Of a DNA stretch of 64,000 nt, positions 44,767 to 54,524 are shown piece by piece. The notes under the pieces are model-generated. The model made no database searches. It was not told the origin of the DNA and worked only from the letters and a program-made list of their open reading frames with translations. Numbering within the stretch: the first letter of the stretch is position 1; each line of letters starts with the position of its first letter. Source of the DNA: Phenylobacterium hankyongense (GTDB taxonomy: Bacteria > Pseudomonadota > Alphaproteobacteria > Caulobacterales > Caulobacteraceae); the NCBI RefSeq assembly GCF_003254505.1, contig NZ_QFYP01000001.1, forward strand, positions 1,968,001-2,032,000, given 5' to 3'. The translations under genes and the position numbers were made by a program.

Positions 44767-46101
44767 TCAAGGGGAAAGCGTCTCCAGGAACCGCACCGGC
44801 TGGCCCAGGTGCGGCGCGACCACCTCGTCGTCGCGCATGACCACGCGGCCGCGGATGATGGTGGCGATCGGCCAGCCCTTGGCCTCCAGGCCGTCGAAGG
44901 GCGTCCAGCCGACGCGGCTGGCCATCTGGCCGTGGGTGATGGTGCGTCGGGCGTTCAGGTCGACGATGGTCAGGTCGGCGTCGTAGCCCACCGCCAGCCG
45001 GCCCTTGTCGGCCATGCCGAAGATGCGATTGGCGCCATGGCTGGTGAGGTCGACGAGGCGCTCGAGGCTGAGCCGCCCCTCCGCCACATGGGTCAGCATC
45101 ACCGGCAGCAGGGTCTGTACGCCGGGCATGCCCGACGGCGAGGCGGGGTAGGGCCGGGCCTTCTCCTCGGCGGTGTGCGGCGCGTGGTCGGAGCCGAGGA
45201 CGTCGGCGACGCCGTTGGCGATCCCCGCCCACAGGCCCTCGCGGTGCTCGGCGCCGCGGATCGGCGGGTTCATCTGGGCGTAGCCCTTCAGCCGCTCGTA
45301 GGCCTCCGGGCCGGCCAGCGTCAGGTGCTGCGGGGTGAACTCGACGCTGGCCACGTCCTTGTGGGCGGCGAGGTAGGCCACCTCCTCGCGGGTGGTGACG
45401 TGCAGGACGTGGATGCGCTTGCCCAGCGACGTGGCCAGCCGCACCAGCCGCTCGGTGGACTGGATCGCCGACTGCGCGTCGCGGACCTCGTAGTGGCTGG
45501 TCCAGTCGCCGGTGCGGGCCAGCGGCCGGCGGTCGGCGAGACGGTACTCGTCCTCGGAGTGGAAGGCGGCGCGGCGGTTGATGTGGCGCAGCACCTGCTC
45601 GATGCCCTCGTCGTCCTGCACCAGCAGGCTGCCGGTCGAGGCGCCCATGAACACCTTGATCCCGCAGCAGCCGGGCAGCCGCTCAAGTTCGCCGAGAAAG
45701 GCGGCGTTCTCGTGCGTGCCGCCGACGTAGAAGGCGTGGTCGCAGTGCATGCGCCCCTCGGCCCGCGAAAGCTTGTCGGCGAGCGCGTCGGGATCGGTGG
45801 TGGTGGGCTCGGTGTTCGGCATCTCGAACACGGCGACGACGCCGCCCAGGACGGCGGCGCGGGACCCGCTCTCCAGGTCCTCCTTCCACTCCAGGCCGGG
45901 CTCGCGGAAGTGCACCTGGGTGTCGATGACGCCCGGCATCACCGTCAGGCCGGTGGCGTCGAACACCTCGCCGGCGGACGCCTGGCCGAGGTCCCCGACC
46001 GCGACGATCTTGCCGCCGCGGACGCCGACGTCGGCTATGCCGCGCCCAGCGTGGTTCACCACCTCGCCGCCGCGCACGATCAGGTCAAACGTCTCAGCCA
46101 T
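44767..46101 (-). CDS. pyrC: dihydroorotase family protein, class I, altered HxH motif
   Basis: A 444-residue cyclic amidohydrolase of the class I dihydroorotase type, which would interconvert carbamoyl aspartate and dihydroorotate. The carbamylated Lys (K149 in CGIKVFMGAS), the metal His residues (H181 in AFHSEDE, H231/H234 in RIHVLHVTT) and the catalytic Asp (D305 in GSDHAPH) are present. However, the usual HxH is QVH: Q62 replaces the first His, with H64 and R66 (VHFREPG) kept. Variants of this type occur in annotated dihydroorotases, so activity is possible but needs proof. It overlaps the heptosyltransferase-like gene by 8 bp and is read after it. Confidence 0.85.
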   Translation of the reverse strand: MAETFDLIVRGGEVVNHAGRGIADVGVRGGKIVAVGDLGQASAGEVFDATGLTVMPGVIDTQVHFREPGLEWKEDLESGSRAAVLGGVVAVFEMPNTEPTTTDPDALADKLSRAEGRMHCDHAFYVGGTHENAAFLGELERLPGCCGIKVFMGASTGSLLVQDDEGIEQVLRHINRRAAFHSEDEYRLADRRPLARTGDWTSHYEVRDAQSAIQSTERLVRLATSLGKRIHVLHVTTREEVAYLAAHKDVASVEFTPQHLTLAGPEAYERLKGYAQMNPPIRGAEHREGLWAGIANGVADVLGSDHAPHTAEEKARPYPASPSGMPGVQTLLPVMLTHVAEGRLSLERLVDLTSHGANRIFGMADKGRLAVGYDADLTIVDLNARRTITHGQMASRVGWTPFDGLEAKGWPIATIIRGRVVMRDDEVVAPHLGQPVRFLETLSP

Positions 46102-47089
46102 GAGCCCCCTCGTTGAGCCTGGAGGGCTCGGTGTCGGTGAACAGTGCAGCGGCCGCCTGCGCGACGGTGTCGACGCTCAGGTCCATCATGTGACAGAGCG
46201 CCTGGCTGAAGCCGGGGTCAACCGCGTGGATCTGCTCGAAACTGCGCGGCCCGCGCACCACCCGGGCAGCCTCGCCCCAGGGGGCGTAGTGCCGTTCGTC
46301 GGAGGGGCCGAACAGGCCGAGCGTCGGGATGCCGGCGGCCGCGGCCAGGTGCATGGTCCCGGAGTCGTTGCCCATGAACAGCCGCGCGCGCTTGAGGCAG
46401 GCGAAGGCGGTGACCAGGTCGACCTTGCCGGCCAGGTCGATGAACCGGCTGCGGGGGACCACGTCCTTCAGCCCCGGCGCCAGCTTCTGGTCTTCCGGGC
46501 CGCCCAGCACCATCAGCCGTCCGCCGCGCATCGGCCCGTCGGGGCCCAGCAGCCGCATGGCGACGCGGGAGAACCGCTCCACCGGCCAGGTCTTGCCGAC
46601 CCAGTTGGCGGCCGGCGCCACCGCCAGGATCGGGCCGGAGCCGGCGGTGAGGTCGTCGGCGTAGGCCTCGATGTCGGGCGAGGTGTAGATGTAGGGCGCG
46701 GCCGGCGAGTCCTCGATCCGCAGCGTGCGGGCGGCCTCCAGCACCTTGTGCATCGGCTCGGTCGGCTTGCGGTAGACCGCGCGCCGCTTGGTGGACAGGA
46801 ACCGCGAGATCGCCGAGCCGCGCAGGTCGACGATCAGGCCCCAGCGGCGCCTGCGGACCTTGCGCCACAGGTCGAACCAGTGGCTGCCGTCCTTGGCCTT
46901 GGCGAAGACGATGACCTCGTCGAGGTTGGGGACCTGCGCGAACAGCGGGGCGGCGGCCGGCCCGGCGACGATCGTGAAGCGCGCGTTCGGGATCTCGTCC
47001 GCCAGCCGCTTGACGAGGCCGGACGAGAGGACGGCGTCACCGATGCGGGTCGCCGTAATGAACAGAATCGGGAAGGACCCGGGCGCCAT
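46094..47089 (-). CDS. glycosyltransferase family 9 (heptosyltransferase-like)
   Basis: A 331-residue GT-B glycosyltransferase of the ADP-heptose:LPS heptosyltransferase family, acting at the cytoplasmic face in lipopolysaccharide core assembly. Segments: TRIGDAVLSSGLVKRL at the N-terminus, PAANWVGKTWPVERF, and the sugar-nucleotide region MGNDSGTMHLAAAAGIPTLGLFGPSD, here given as MGNDSGTMHLAAAAG. I choose ATG 47089 (MAPGSFPIL); ATG 47152 would add 21 residues and overlap the leader of the divergent ygfZ. Acceptor and donor sugars cannot be specified. It overlaps the dihydroorotase gene by 8 bp. Confidence 0.88.
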   Translation of the reverse strand: MAPGSFPILFITATRIGDAVLSSGLVKRLADEIPNARFTIVAGPAAAPLFAQVPNLDEVIVFAKAKDGSHWFDLWRKVRRRRWGLIVDLRGSAISRFLSTKRRAVYRKPTEPMHKVLEAARTLRIEDSPAAPYIYTSPDIEAYADDLTAGSGPILAVAPAANWVGKTWPVERFSRVAMRLLGPDGPMRGGRLMVLGGPEDQKLAPGLKDVVPRSRFIDLAGKVDLVTAFACLKRARLFMGNDSGTMHLAAAAGIPTLGLFGPSDERHYAPWGEAARVVRGPRSFEQIHAVDPGFSQALCHMMDLSVDTVAQAAAALFTDTEPSRLNEGAHG

Positions 47090-47150
47090 CGGCACTCTAT
47101 AGAAGGCCCTTGGCTGGCGCTCCACCGCTGCCGGTCCCAAATTGTGCGCC

Positions 47151-47993
47151 ATGATGCCGAATCCGCCGATCTACGCCCCCTTGCCCAGCCGCGCGGTCAT
47201 CGCGCTGGCCGGCCCCGACTGGCGAAGCTTCCTCCAGGGGCTGATCACCCAGGATGTGGAGACGCTCGGTCCGGGCGAGGCGCGGTTCGCGGCCCTGCTG
47301 ACCCCGCAGGGGCGGCTGCTCTACGACCTGTTCGTGGTCGGCCGCGAGGACGGCGCCTGGCTGGACGTGGCGGCCGAGCATCGCGAAACCATCATCCAGC
47401 GGCTGTCCATGTACCGGCTGCGGGCGAAGGTGGAGATCGCCGCGCCGGACCTCCCGGTCTCAGCCCGCTTTCCCGCGCCTGGCGAAGGCCGCGATCCGGC
47501 CGGGTGGGTGGCCGATCCCCGGCTGCCGGAGCTGGGCTGGCGCGGCTATGGCGCGACGGCCCCTGAGGGCGTCCAACTCGCCGACGAGGCGGCCTACGAG
47601 GCGCACCGGCTGGCGGTTGGCGTGCCCGGCCCCGCCGACTGGGGCGCTGACAAGACCTATCCCATCGAGGCCAACTTCGACCTGCTGGACGGCATCGACT
47701 TCAAGAAGGGCTGTTTCGTCGGCCAGGAGACCACCTCGCGCATGAAGCGGCGCGGGCAGGTGAAGAGCCGCATGCTGCCGATCGTCTTCGAGGGACCGCC
47801 GCCGGCCGCGGGCGCCGAGGTGGTGGCCGGGGAGCTGCGGGCCGGCGAGGTGCTGTCGGGCGGCGACGGCCGGGCCATGGCGGCGCTGCGGCTGGACCGG
47901 ATCGGGGGCGGAGGCCTGACCGTCGATGGGCGGCCGGTCCGCGTCGAGCGGCCGGCCTGGTTCGCCGCTGCGCTGGGCGAGGAAGTCGCCTAA
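47151..47993 (+). CDS. ygfZ: YgfZ/GcvT-domain folate-binding protein
   Basis: A 280-residue tetrahydrofolate-dependent protein that helps assemble or repair certain iron-sulfur enzymes (for example MiaB) in E. coli. The N-terminal [13 protein letters not shown] and especially the diagnostic [17 protein letters not shown] motif (residues about 184-200, with the essential Cys) identify it. Two ATGs (47151, 47154) fit equally. It is divergent from the heptosyltransferase-like gene and followed after 62 bp by tag. Confidence 0.93.
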   Translation: MMPNPPIYAPLPSRAVIALAGPDWRSFLQGLITQDVETLGPGEARFAALLTPQGRLLYDLFVVGREDGAWLDVAAEHRETIIQRLSMYRLRAKVEIAAPDLPVSARFPAPGEGRDPAGWVADPRLPELGWRGYGATAPEGVQLADEAAYEAHRLAVGVPGPADWGADKTYPIEANFDLLDGIDFKKGCFVGQETTSRMKRRGQVKSRMLPIVFEGPPPAAGAEVVAGELRAGEVLSGGDGRAMAALRLDRIGGGGLTVDGRPVRVERPAWFAAALGEEVA

Positions 47994-48055
47994 AGTCGCG
48001 CTGCGACCAGATCGGCCCTTGAGGTTTTGGGCCGGCTCGGCTGAGAGTGCCGCCG

Positions 48056-48646
48056 ATGACGGCTCCCCTGCAACGGTGCGGCTGGCGCGGCATGGCCGGC
48101 GACCCGCTTTACGAGGCGTACCACGACACCGAGTGGGGCGTGCCGGAGTACGATTCGCGCGCGCTGTGGGAAAAGCTGGTGCTGGATGGCTTCCAGGCGG
48201 GGCTGGCCTGGATCACCATCCTGCGCAAGCGCGAGGCGTTCCGCGCCGCCTTCGACAACTTCGATCCGGAGCTCGTCGCCCGCTACGGCGAGGCGGACCG
48301 GGCGAGGCTGATGGCCGACGCCGGCATCATCCGCTCGAACGCCAAGATCGACGCGGCCATCAACGGCGCGAAGATCTACCTGGCCATGCGCGACCGCGGC
48401 GAGGACTTCTCCGAGTTCTGCTGGAGCTTCACCGGCGGCAAGCCGATCCAGAACGGCTTCTCCGAGATCGGCCAGGTGCCGGCCCAGACGCCGCTCGCCG
48501 TCGAGGTCGCCAAGGCGCTGAAGGCAAAGGGCTTCAAGTTCACCGGCCCGGTGATCGTCTATGCCTGGATGCAGGCCGTCGGCATGGTCAACGACCACAT
48601 GACCTGGTGCTTCCGCCACGACCACGTCAAGGAGTTGGCGGCCTGA
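48056..48646 (+). CDS. tag: DNA-3-methyladenine glycosylase I
   Basis: A 196-residue base-excision enzyme specific for 3-methyladenine. The zinc-snap ligands are visible: Cys and His in QRCGWRGM...YHDTEWG at the N-terminus and [10 protein letters not shown] at the C-terminus; the catalytic Glu is in the conserved HDTEWG segment. ATG 48056 is preferred over GTG 48047. The TGA overlaps the ATG of rnhB (TGATG), so the two are translationally coupled. Together with the AAG-type enzyme at 22217 the organism has two unrelated glycosylases for the same lesion. Confidence 0.95.
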   Translation: MTAPLQRCGWRGMAGDPLYEAYHDTEWGVPEYDSRALWEKLVLDGFQAGLAWITILRKREAFRAAFDNFDPELVARYGEADRARLMADAGIIRSNAKIDAAINGAKIYLAMRDRGEDFSEFCWSFTGGKPIQNGFSEIGQVPAQTPLAVEVAKALKAKGFKFTGPVIVYAWMQAVGMVNDHMTWCFRHDHVKELAA

Positions 48647-49311
48647 TGGCGAAGGGTCCGACGCTGCTGCTCGAGAAGGCCTTCGTGGGCGGCCTGGTCT
48701 GCGGGGTGGACGAGGCCGGGCGCGGGCCGTGGGCCGGTCCGGTCAGCGCCGGCGCGGTGATCCTCAACCCGAAGAAGCTCCCCAAGGGCCTCGACGATTC
48801 CAAGAAGCTGTCGGCCAAGACCCGCGAGGGCCTGGAGCTGGAGATCAAGGCCAAGGCGTTGGCCTGGGGCGTGGGCTTCGCCTCGGTGGAGGAGATCGCC
48901 AGCCTCAACATCCTGCACGCCACGGGCCTGGCCATGTGCCGCGCCATCGAGGCCATGGCCGTCCAGCCGACCTTTGCGCTGGTGGACGGCAACTACCGCT
49001 TCAAGCTGCCGTGCGAGGTGAAGACGGTGGTGGGCGGCGACGGCAAGTCGAAGTCGATCGCCGCGGCCTCGATCCTGGCCAAGGTCGCCCGCGACCGGCT
49101 GATGGCGGAGATGGACGGCCTCTATCCGGGTTACGGCTTCGCCAGCCACAAGGGCTACCGCGCCCCGATCCACGCCGAGGCGCTGCTCAGCCTCGGGCCG
49201 TGCGAGATCCACCGCATGAGCTGGGGGCCGGTGAAGCTGGCGCTGATGGGCAAGGACCCGCTGCAGGCCTTCGCCGACGCCTTGCAGGACGAGCTGCCGT
49301 TCGACGGCTGA
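48646..49311 (+). CDS. rnhB: ribonuclease HII
   Basis: Cleaves RNA in RNA-DNA hybrids and at single ribonucleotides embedded in DNA. The 221-residue product holds the [12 protein letters not shown] active-site loop (Asp and Glu at about 22-23), the ALVDGNYRF strand with a further Asp and the [17 protein letters not shown] helix. It starts in a TGATG overlap with tag and is 90 bp upstream of ccrM, an order typical of Caulobacter relatives. Confidence 0.96.
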   Translation: MAKGPTLLLEKAFVGGLVCGVDEAGRGPWAGPVSAGAVILNPKKLPKGLDDSKKLSAKTREGLELEIKAKALAWGVGFASVEEIASLNILHATGLAMCRAIEAMAVQPTFALVDGNYRFKLPCEVKTVVGGDGKSKSIAAASILAKVARDRLMAEMDGLYPGYGFASHKGYRAPIHAEALLSLGPCEIHRMSWGPVKLALMGKDPLQAFADALQDELPFDG

Positions 49312-49318
49312 GGCGCCT

Positions 49319-49334
49319 TTAACTTCTCGTTGAC
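49319..49334 (+). promoter_or_regulatory. candidate CtrA-binding site upstream of ccrM
   Basis: TTAA-N7-TTGAC at 49319-49334 differs from the CtrA consensus TTAA-N7-TTAAC at one base. It lies 68 bp before the ccrM start. In Caulobacter ccrM is activated by CtrA late in the cell cycle, which makes the position meaningful; assignment here is by similarity only. Confidence 0.5.
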
Positions 49335-49371
49335 CACGTTTCGCAACGGCCTCTTCACCATGGAGCCCCAG

Positions 49372-49376
49372 GATTC
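49372..49376. promoter_or_regulatory. GANTC methylation site in the ccrM leader
   Basis: GATTC lies 25 bp before the ccrM start. CcrM methylates GANTC, and in Caulobacter such sites in the ccrM leader give methylation-dependent control of its own transcription. A single 5-bp site could occur by chance. Confidence 0.45.
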
Positions 49377-49386
49377 AAACTCCTGA

Positions 49387-50481
<1,095 letters not shown>

Positions 50482-50485
50482 GCCG

Positions 50486-51004
50486 ATGAGCGACCCGTTC
50501 GGGCTCGGGCTCCGGCAGGACGAGAACCGCCTCGCCGAGGCCAATCCCGAGTGGTCGCGCGCCTATGCCGAGGAAGCCGCGCGCATCGCTTCGGCGCTGG
50601 GTCCCTTGGTCGTGGCCATCGAGCACTACGGCAGCACGTCCGTGCCCGGCCTGCCGGCCAAGCCGATCATCGACCTGTTGGTGGGCGTCCGCCGGCTGTC
50701 CGACGCGGCGGCCAGCGGCCCCTCCATGGCCGCCCTGGGCTATGAGGATCGCGGGCGCGAGATCGTCCCCGGCCACCACATCTACGGCAAAGGCCTCGCG
50801 CGAACGCACCTGGCCCACTTCGTCGAGTACGGCCAGGAGGAGTGGATCGTGACGCTGCGGTTCCGCGACCGCCTGCGCAGGGATCCGCGGTTGCGCGACG
50901 ACTACGCAGCCCTCAAGCGGCGCCTGGTCGTCGAGCATCCCACCGACCGGCGGGCCTATACCGCCGCCAAGACGGCCTTCGTTCAGCGGGTGCTGGCGCT
51001 CTAA
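50486..51004 (+). CDS. GrpB/UPF0157 nucleotidyltransferase-fold protein
   Basis: A 172-residue cytoplasmic protein of the GrpB family, recognised by IEHYGSTSVPGLPAKPIIDLLVGV (in parts), where GSTSVPG and the DLLV Asp correspond to the nucleotidyltransferase fold, and by HLAHFVEYG further on. The function is unknown; some members are fused to dephospho-CoA kinase. It starts 5 bp after ccrM with ATG 50486 and may be co-transcribed, though no cell-cycle role is known. Confidence 0.85.
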   Translation: MSDPFGLGLRQDENRLAEANPEWSRAYAEEAARIASALGPLVVAIEHYGSTSVPGLPAKPIIDLLVGVRRLSDAAASGPSMAALGYEDRGREIVPGHHIYGKGLARTHLAHFVEYGQEEWIVTLRFRDRLRRDPRLRDDYAALKRRLVVEHPTDRRAYTAAKTAFVQRVLAL

Positions 51005-51080
51005 GGCGCAGGCCTGGGACAACCCCGAGGGCAGCCAACGCCGCCGTCCTGCGTTTGCACCCCCAGCCGGAGGTCTTCGC

Positions 51081-51503
51081 ATGGCGACGGTTCAGGTTTC
51101 ACGGCTCATCCCGGCTCAGGCGGCGGACGTCTGGCGCACCCTCACCTCCCGCGAGGGCATGAAGGCCTACATGCTGGGCGCGGACGTGCAGACCGACTGG
51201 CGCGTCGGCGGACCGATCACCATGCGCGGCGAGTACGACGGCAAGGCCTTCGAGGATCGCGGCGAGGTGCGATCCTTCGAACCACAGCGCTGTCTGAGCT
51301 ACACCCATCGGAGCTCGGGCGCCCCTGGCGGCGAGCACCTCGTGACCTTCGAGCTGGCCCCCGAGGAGGGCGGCGCCCTGGTCACCGTCACCCAGGCGAG
51401 CGCGGATGGCGCGGAGCACCCCTCGGACACGGAGCATAGGGCGCAGTACGAAAAGACCTGGGCCATGATGCTGGAAGGCCTCGAGAAGGCTGTCGTCCGC
51501 TAG
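51081..51503 (+). CDS. SRPBCC (AHSA1-like) domain protein
   Basis: A 140-residue single-domain protein of the same fold as the one at 2143 but clearly a different paralogue. It opens VSRLIPAQAADVWRTLTSREGMKAYMLGADVQTDWRVG, given in parts, with the tryptophan-containing strand typical of AHSA1. Near the end, YEKTWAMMLEGLEKAV forms the long C-terminal helix. GGAGG precedes ATG 51081. Its stop overlaps that of convergent mutY within CTAG. The ligand is unknown. Confidence 0.85.
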   Translation: MATVQVSRLIPAQAADVWRTLTSREGMKAYMLGADVQTDWRVGGPITMRGEYDGKAFEDRGEVRSFEPQRCLSYTHRSSGAPGGEHLVTFELAPEEGGALVTVTQASADGAEHPSDTEHRAQYEKTWAMMLEGLEKAVVR

Positions 51504-52546
51504 AGCAGGGCGCCCAGCCCCGCTCGCGCGGCCTTCAGGAACACGCTGGGCAGGGCGTCGAGCCCGCGCCGGGCCGTCCAGATGACGTCGTCGGCCTCGC
51601 CCTCGGCGCGCAGCAGCTGCAGGGTCAGGGTGAAGTGGGTGAAGCCGTGCTCCACCTCGCCGACCCCGCGCCAGGAGGCGTCGGCGGGCGCGGCGTCCAG
51701 CGCCTCGGCGTCGGACCAGCGCGCGCTGCGCCAGTCGCTGGTCGGCAGGGCCAGCATGCCGCCGAGCAGCCCCTTGGGCGGCCGGCGCACCAGGGCCACC
51801 TCCTCGCCGCGGGTCAGCACATAGGCGACGCCATAGCGGTGCGGGCGCTCTGCCTTGGCGGTGCGGCGCGGAAAGGTCTCGGGCGCGCCGGTGGCGAGCG
51901 CGGCGCAATGGCCGGCGACCGGGCAACGGTCGCAGATCGGCGCCTTCGGCCGGCACAGGGTGGCGCCCAGGTCCATCAGCGCCTGGGCCCAGTCGCCCGG
52001 CCGCTGGTCGCGCACCAGGGCGGCGGCGAGCCGCTTCAGCTCCGGCTTGGCGTCGGGCAGCGGTTGCTCGACCGCGAACAGCCGCGCCATCACCCGCTCG
52101 ACGTTGCCGTCCACCACGTTGCCCGGCCGGTCGAAGGCGATCGCCGCCACCGCCGCGGCGGTGTAGGGCCCAAGCCCCGGCAGGATCCGCAGGCCCTCCT
52201 CGGTGTCGGGGAAGACGCCGCCGTGCTCGCGGGCCACGGCGCGGGCGCAGGCCAGCAGGTTGCGGGCGCGGGCGTAGTAGCCGAGGCCCGCCCAGGCGGC
52301 CATCACCTCGCCGTCGTCCTCGTTGGCCAGGTCGGTGACGGAGGGCCAGCGGGCGGTGAACTTCAGGAAGTAGGGCGTGGCGTGCGGCACGGTGGTCTGC
52401 TGCAGCATCACCTCGGAGAGCCATACGCGGTACGGGTCTGCCCGCAGGCCGGAGGCCTGCGCCGCCGGCCGCACGCGCCAGGGCAGGTCGCGGGCGCCGG
52501 CGTCGTACCAGGCGAGCAGCTGGGCGCGGAGCGTGTCGGCGGTCAC
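51500..52546 (-). CDS. mutY: A/G-specific adenine DNA glycosylase
   Basis: Removes adenine mispaired with 8-oxoguanine. The 348-residue protein has the catalytic Glu in WLSEVMLQQTTV, the helix-hairpin-helix LPGLGPYTAAAVAAIAF with the following catalytic Asp in NVVDGNVERV, and the Fe-S cluster cysteines CRPKAPICDRCPVAGHC (C-x6-C-x2-C-x5-C). A C-terminal MutT-like domain (about 225-345, FTHFTLTLQL) recognises 8-oxoG. It is divergent from the DUF721 gene with 91 bp between starts. Confidence 0.96.
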   Translation of the reverse strand: MTADTLRAQLLAWYDAGARDLPWRVRPAAQASGLRADPYRVWLSEVMLQQTTVPHATPYFLKFTARWPSVTDLANEDDGEVMAAWAGLGYYARARNLLACARAVAREHGGVFPDTEEGLRILPGLGPYTAAAVAAIAFDRPGNVVDGNVERVMARLFAVEQPLPDAKPELKRLAAALVRDQRPGDWAQALMDLGATLCRPKAPICDRCPVAGHCAALATGAPETFPRRTAKAERPHRYGVAYVLTRGEEVALVRRPPKGLLGGMLALPTSDWRSARWSDAEALDAAPADASWRGVGEVEHGFTHFTLTLQLLRAEGEADDVIWTARRGLDALPSVFLKAARAGLGALL

Positions 52547-52637
52547 GGCCCGTGCATATCGCCATCGGCCCCGGCGCGCAGCGACTATCGGCTCCGTCCG
52601 CTATCGCCAGCGCGGCCAGGACAGGTAAGATCAGGCC

Positions 52638-53174
52638 ATGCGCCGGCCCTTGCCCTCGCCCGAAGAAGCCATGCGGATCCTCACCGCCAAGCGCACGCGG
52701 CCGGTCCGTCGGCCGCCGCCGCCGCTCGGACGGGCGCTGAACAAGACCCTGCGCGAGTTCGACGCCCGCTTCGGCCAGGGCCCCGGCGCGTTGCAGGCCC
52801 GCTGGCGCGAGGTGGTGGGGCCGGAGGTCGCCAAGCGCACCGAGCCGGTGAAGCTGGTGAAGGGCCGCAACGGCGGGCCGTCGTCGCTGGAGATCCGCGT
52901 GGCCGGACCCTCGGCCGCCATCATCCAGCACCAGGCCCACGAGATCCTGGCGCGGGTGAACCTGTTCCTGGGCGCCGAGGCGGTGCAGAAGCTGCGGATC
53001 GTGCAGGGGCCGCTGCGCGCCCTGGCCGAGCCGCCGCCGCCGCGCAAGCGCCTGGCGCCGCTCGACGCCGCGCAGGAGGCGAAGCTGGCGCAGGACCTCG
53101 CCGACGCGCCGGACGGACCGCTGAAGCGGGCGCTGATGGCGCTCGGCCGCGGGGTGTTGCGACAGCAGCGATAG
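52638..53174 (+). CDS. DUF721 (DciA-like) protein
   Basis: A 178-residue basic protein whose central part (about 35-125) is a DUF721 domain: LGRALNKTLREFDARFGQGPGALQARWREVVGPEVA (in parts) and ILARVNLFLGAEAVQKLRIVQ. DciA, the replicative helicase loader of bacteria that lack DnaC/DnaI, carries this KH-like domain, so a role in helicase loading is possible; in alphaproteobacteria this is inferred from family membership. The N- and C-termini are low-complexity and charged. It is divergent from mutY and upstream of the DsbA pair by 109 bp. Confidence 0.82.
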   Translation: MRRPLPSPEEAMRILTAKRTRPVRRPPPPLGRALNKTLREFDARFGQGPGALQARWREVVGPEVAKRTEPVKLVKGRNGGPSSLEIRVAGPSAAIIQHQAHEILARVNLFLGAEAVQKLRIVQGPLRALAEPPPPRKRLAPLDAAQEAKLAQDLADAPDGPLKRALMALGRGVLRQQR

Positions 53175-53283
53175 ATTGACTCGAAAGCGCCACCGTCCCA
53201 TCCGCTAGGGATAGGTGGGCGAACCGCGCGACGCGCAGGGAATCGCGCTTTAATCTTTCATTCGAATCCGCAGGAAGGTCACC

Positions 53284-53898
53284 ATGCTCAGCCGCCGTCT
53301 CCTCGTCGTCGCAGCCGCCGTGGCCGGCCTCTCGCTCGCCGGGTGCAACAAGGGCGCAGCCAGCGGCGGCGTCTCCACCGACGACATGAGCCTCGGCAAG
53401 GCCGACGCCAAGGTGCAGGTGACGGAGTACGCCTCGGCCAGCTGCAGCCACTGCGCGCGGTTCAACAACGAGGTCTTCCCGGCCTTCAAGGCGAAGTACA
53501 TCGACACCGGCAAGGTGCACTACACCCTGAAGGAGTTCCTCACCCCGCCGGAGCAGGTGGCCGCCGCCGGCTTCCTGGTCGCGCGCTGCGCGGGCAAGGA
53601 CAAGTACTTCACGGTCCTGGACTCGATCTACAAGAACCAGGCCGAGATGTTCCAGACCGGCGACTTCCGCGGCGTCCTGCTGCGCATCGCCCAGTCGTCG
53701 GGCATGACCGAAGACCAGTTCAACAAGTGCGTCGCCGACGAGAACGCGCTGAAGGCCCTGAACACCCGCGTCGAGCGGGCGGTGAAGGACGACAAGATCA
53801 CCGGCACGCCCAGCTTCCTGGTCAACGGCAAGAAGGTGGCCGAGGGCGAGGTCAGCCTGGCGCAGCTCGATACCGCCATCACCGAAGCCGCGAAGTAG
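53284..53898 (+). CDS. DsbA-like thioredoxin-fold lipoprotein
   Basis: A 204-residue exported thiol-disulfide protein of the DsbA/com1 family. The signal ends in a lipobox, LSLAGC with Cys21, so it should be a lipoprotein; the SRRLLVV start is also twin-arginine-like. The redox site is C54-S-H-C57 within EYASASCSHCARFN, and the cis-Pro loop is GTPSFLVNG. It probably oxidises or isomerises periplasmic disulfides. A paralogue follows 2 bp after its stop. No dsbB or dsbD gene is in the window. Confidence 0.9.
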   Translation: MLSRRLLVVAAAVAGLSLAGCNKGAASGGVSTDDMSLGKADAKVQVTEYASASCSHCARFNNEVFPAFKAKYIDTGKVHYTLKEFLTPPEQVAAAGFLVARCAGKDKYFTVLDSIYKNQAEMFQTGDFRGVLLRIAQSSGMTEDQFNKCVADENALKALNTRVERAVKDDKITGTPSFLVNGKKVAEGEVSLAQLDTAITEAAK

Positions 53899-53900
53899 GA

Positions 53901-54509
53901 ATGGCCATGGGCTCGTTCAGCCGCCGCGCCGCGCTCGCCGCCGCCGCCCTCCTGATCGCCGGGGCCGCCGTGGCGGCGCCGGTCGCCGGCCCGCAGGACA
54001 TGAGCCTCGGCAATCCGAAGGCCAAGATCCAGGTGCTGGAATACGCCTCGCTGAGCTGCCCGCACTGCGCGAAGTTCAACGAGGACGTCTTCCCGGCCTT
54101 CAAGAAGAAGTACGTCGACACCGGCAAGGTCCGCTACACCCTCAAGGAGATGCTGACCGATCCGCCGGAAGTGGCGGCGGCGGGCTTCATGATGGCGCGC
54201 TGCGCCGGGCCCTCGAAATACTTCAAGGTGGTCGACGAGGTGTTCCGCAGCCAGCCGCGCTGGCAGACCACGCCGATCAAGCCGGTGTTCCTGGAGATCG
54301 CCAAGGCCAACGGCCTGACGGACGCCCAGTTCGAGGCCTGCCTCGCCGACGAGGCGGCGCTGAAGGCGGTGCGCGGCCGGGCGCAGGACGCCCAGGACCA
54401 CGACGGCGTCGACGGCACGCCGACCTTCTTCGTCAACGGCAAGAAGGTCGGGGCCGGCGACATGAGCCTGGCGGAGCTTGAGGCGGCGATCGCCGCGGCC
54501 GGGAAGTAG
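53901..54509 (+). CDS. DsbA-like thioredoxin-fold periplasmic protein
   Basis: A 202-residue paralogue of the preceding gene, with long shared stretches (EYAS.SC.HCA.FN, VFPAFK.KY.DTGKV, VAAAGF..ARCAG). It has a cleavable signal (SFSRRAALAAAALLIAGAAVAA, twin-arginine-like in form) rather than a lipobox, an active site C53-P-H-C56 (the canonical DsbA CPHC) and the cis-Pro loop GTPTFFVNG. Start ATG 53901, or 53907 two codons later. The pair is 2 bp apart and upstream of smc by 15 bp, so all three may share a transcript. Tandem duplication with divergence of anchoring is the simplest origin. Confidence 0.9.
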   Translation: MAMGSFSRRAALAAAALLIAGAAVAAPVAGPQDMSLGNPKAKIQVLEYASLSCPHCAKFNEDVFPAFKKKYVDTGKVRYTLKEMLTDPPEVAAAGFMMARCAGPSKYFKVVDEVFRSQPRWQTTPIKPVFLEIAKANGLTDAQFEACLADEAALKAVRGRAQDAQDHDGVDGTPTFFVNGKKVGAGDMSLAELEAAIAAAGK

Positions 54510-54524
54510 GAGGGCGCGAGCGCC

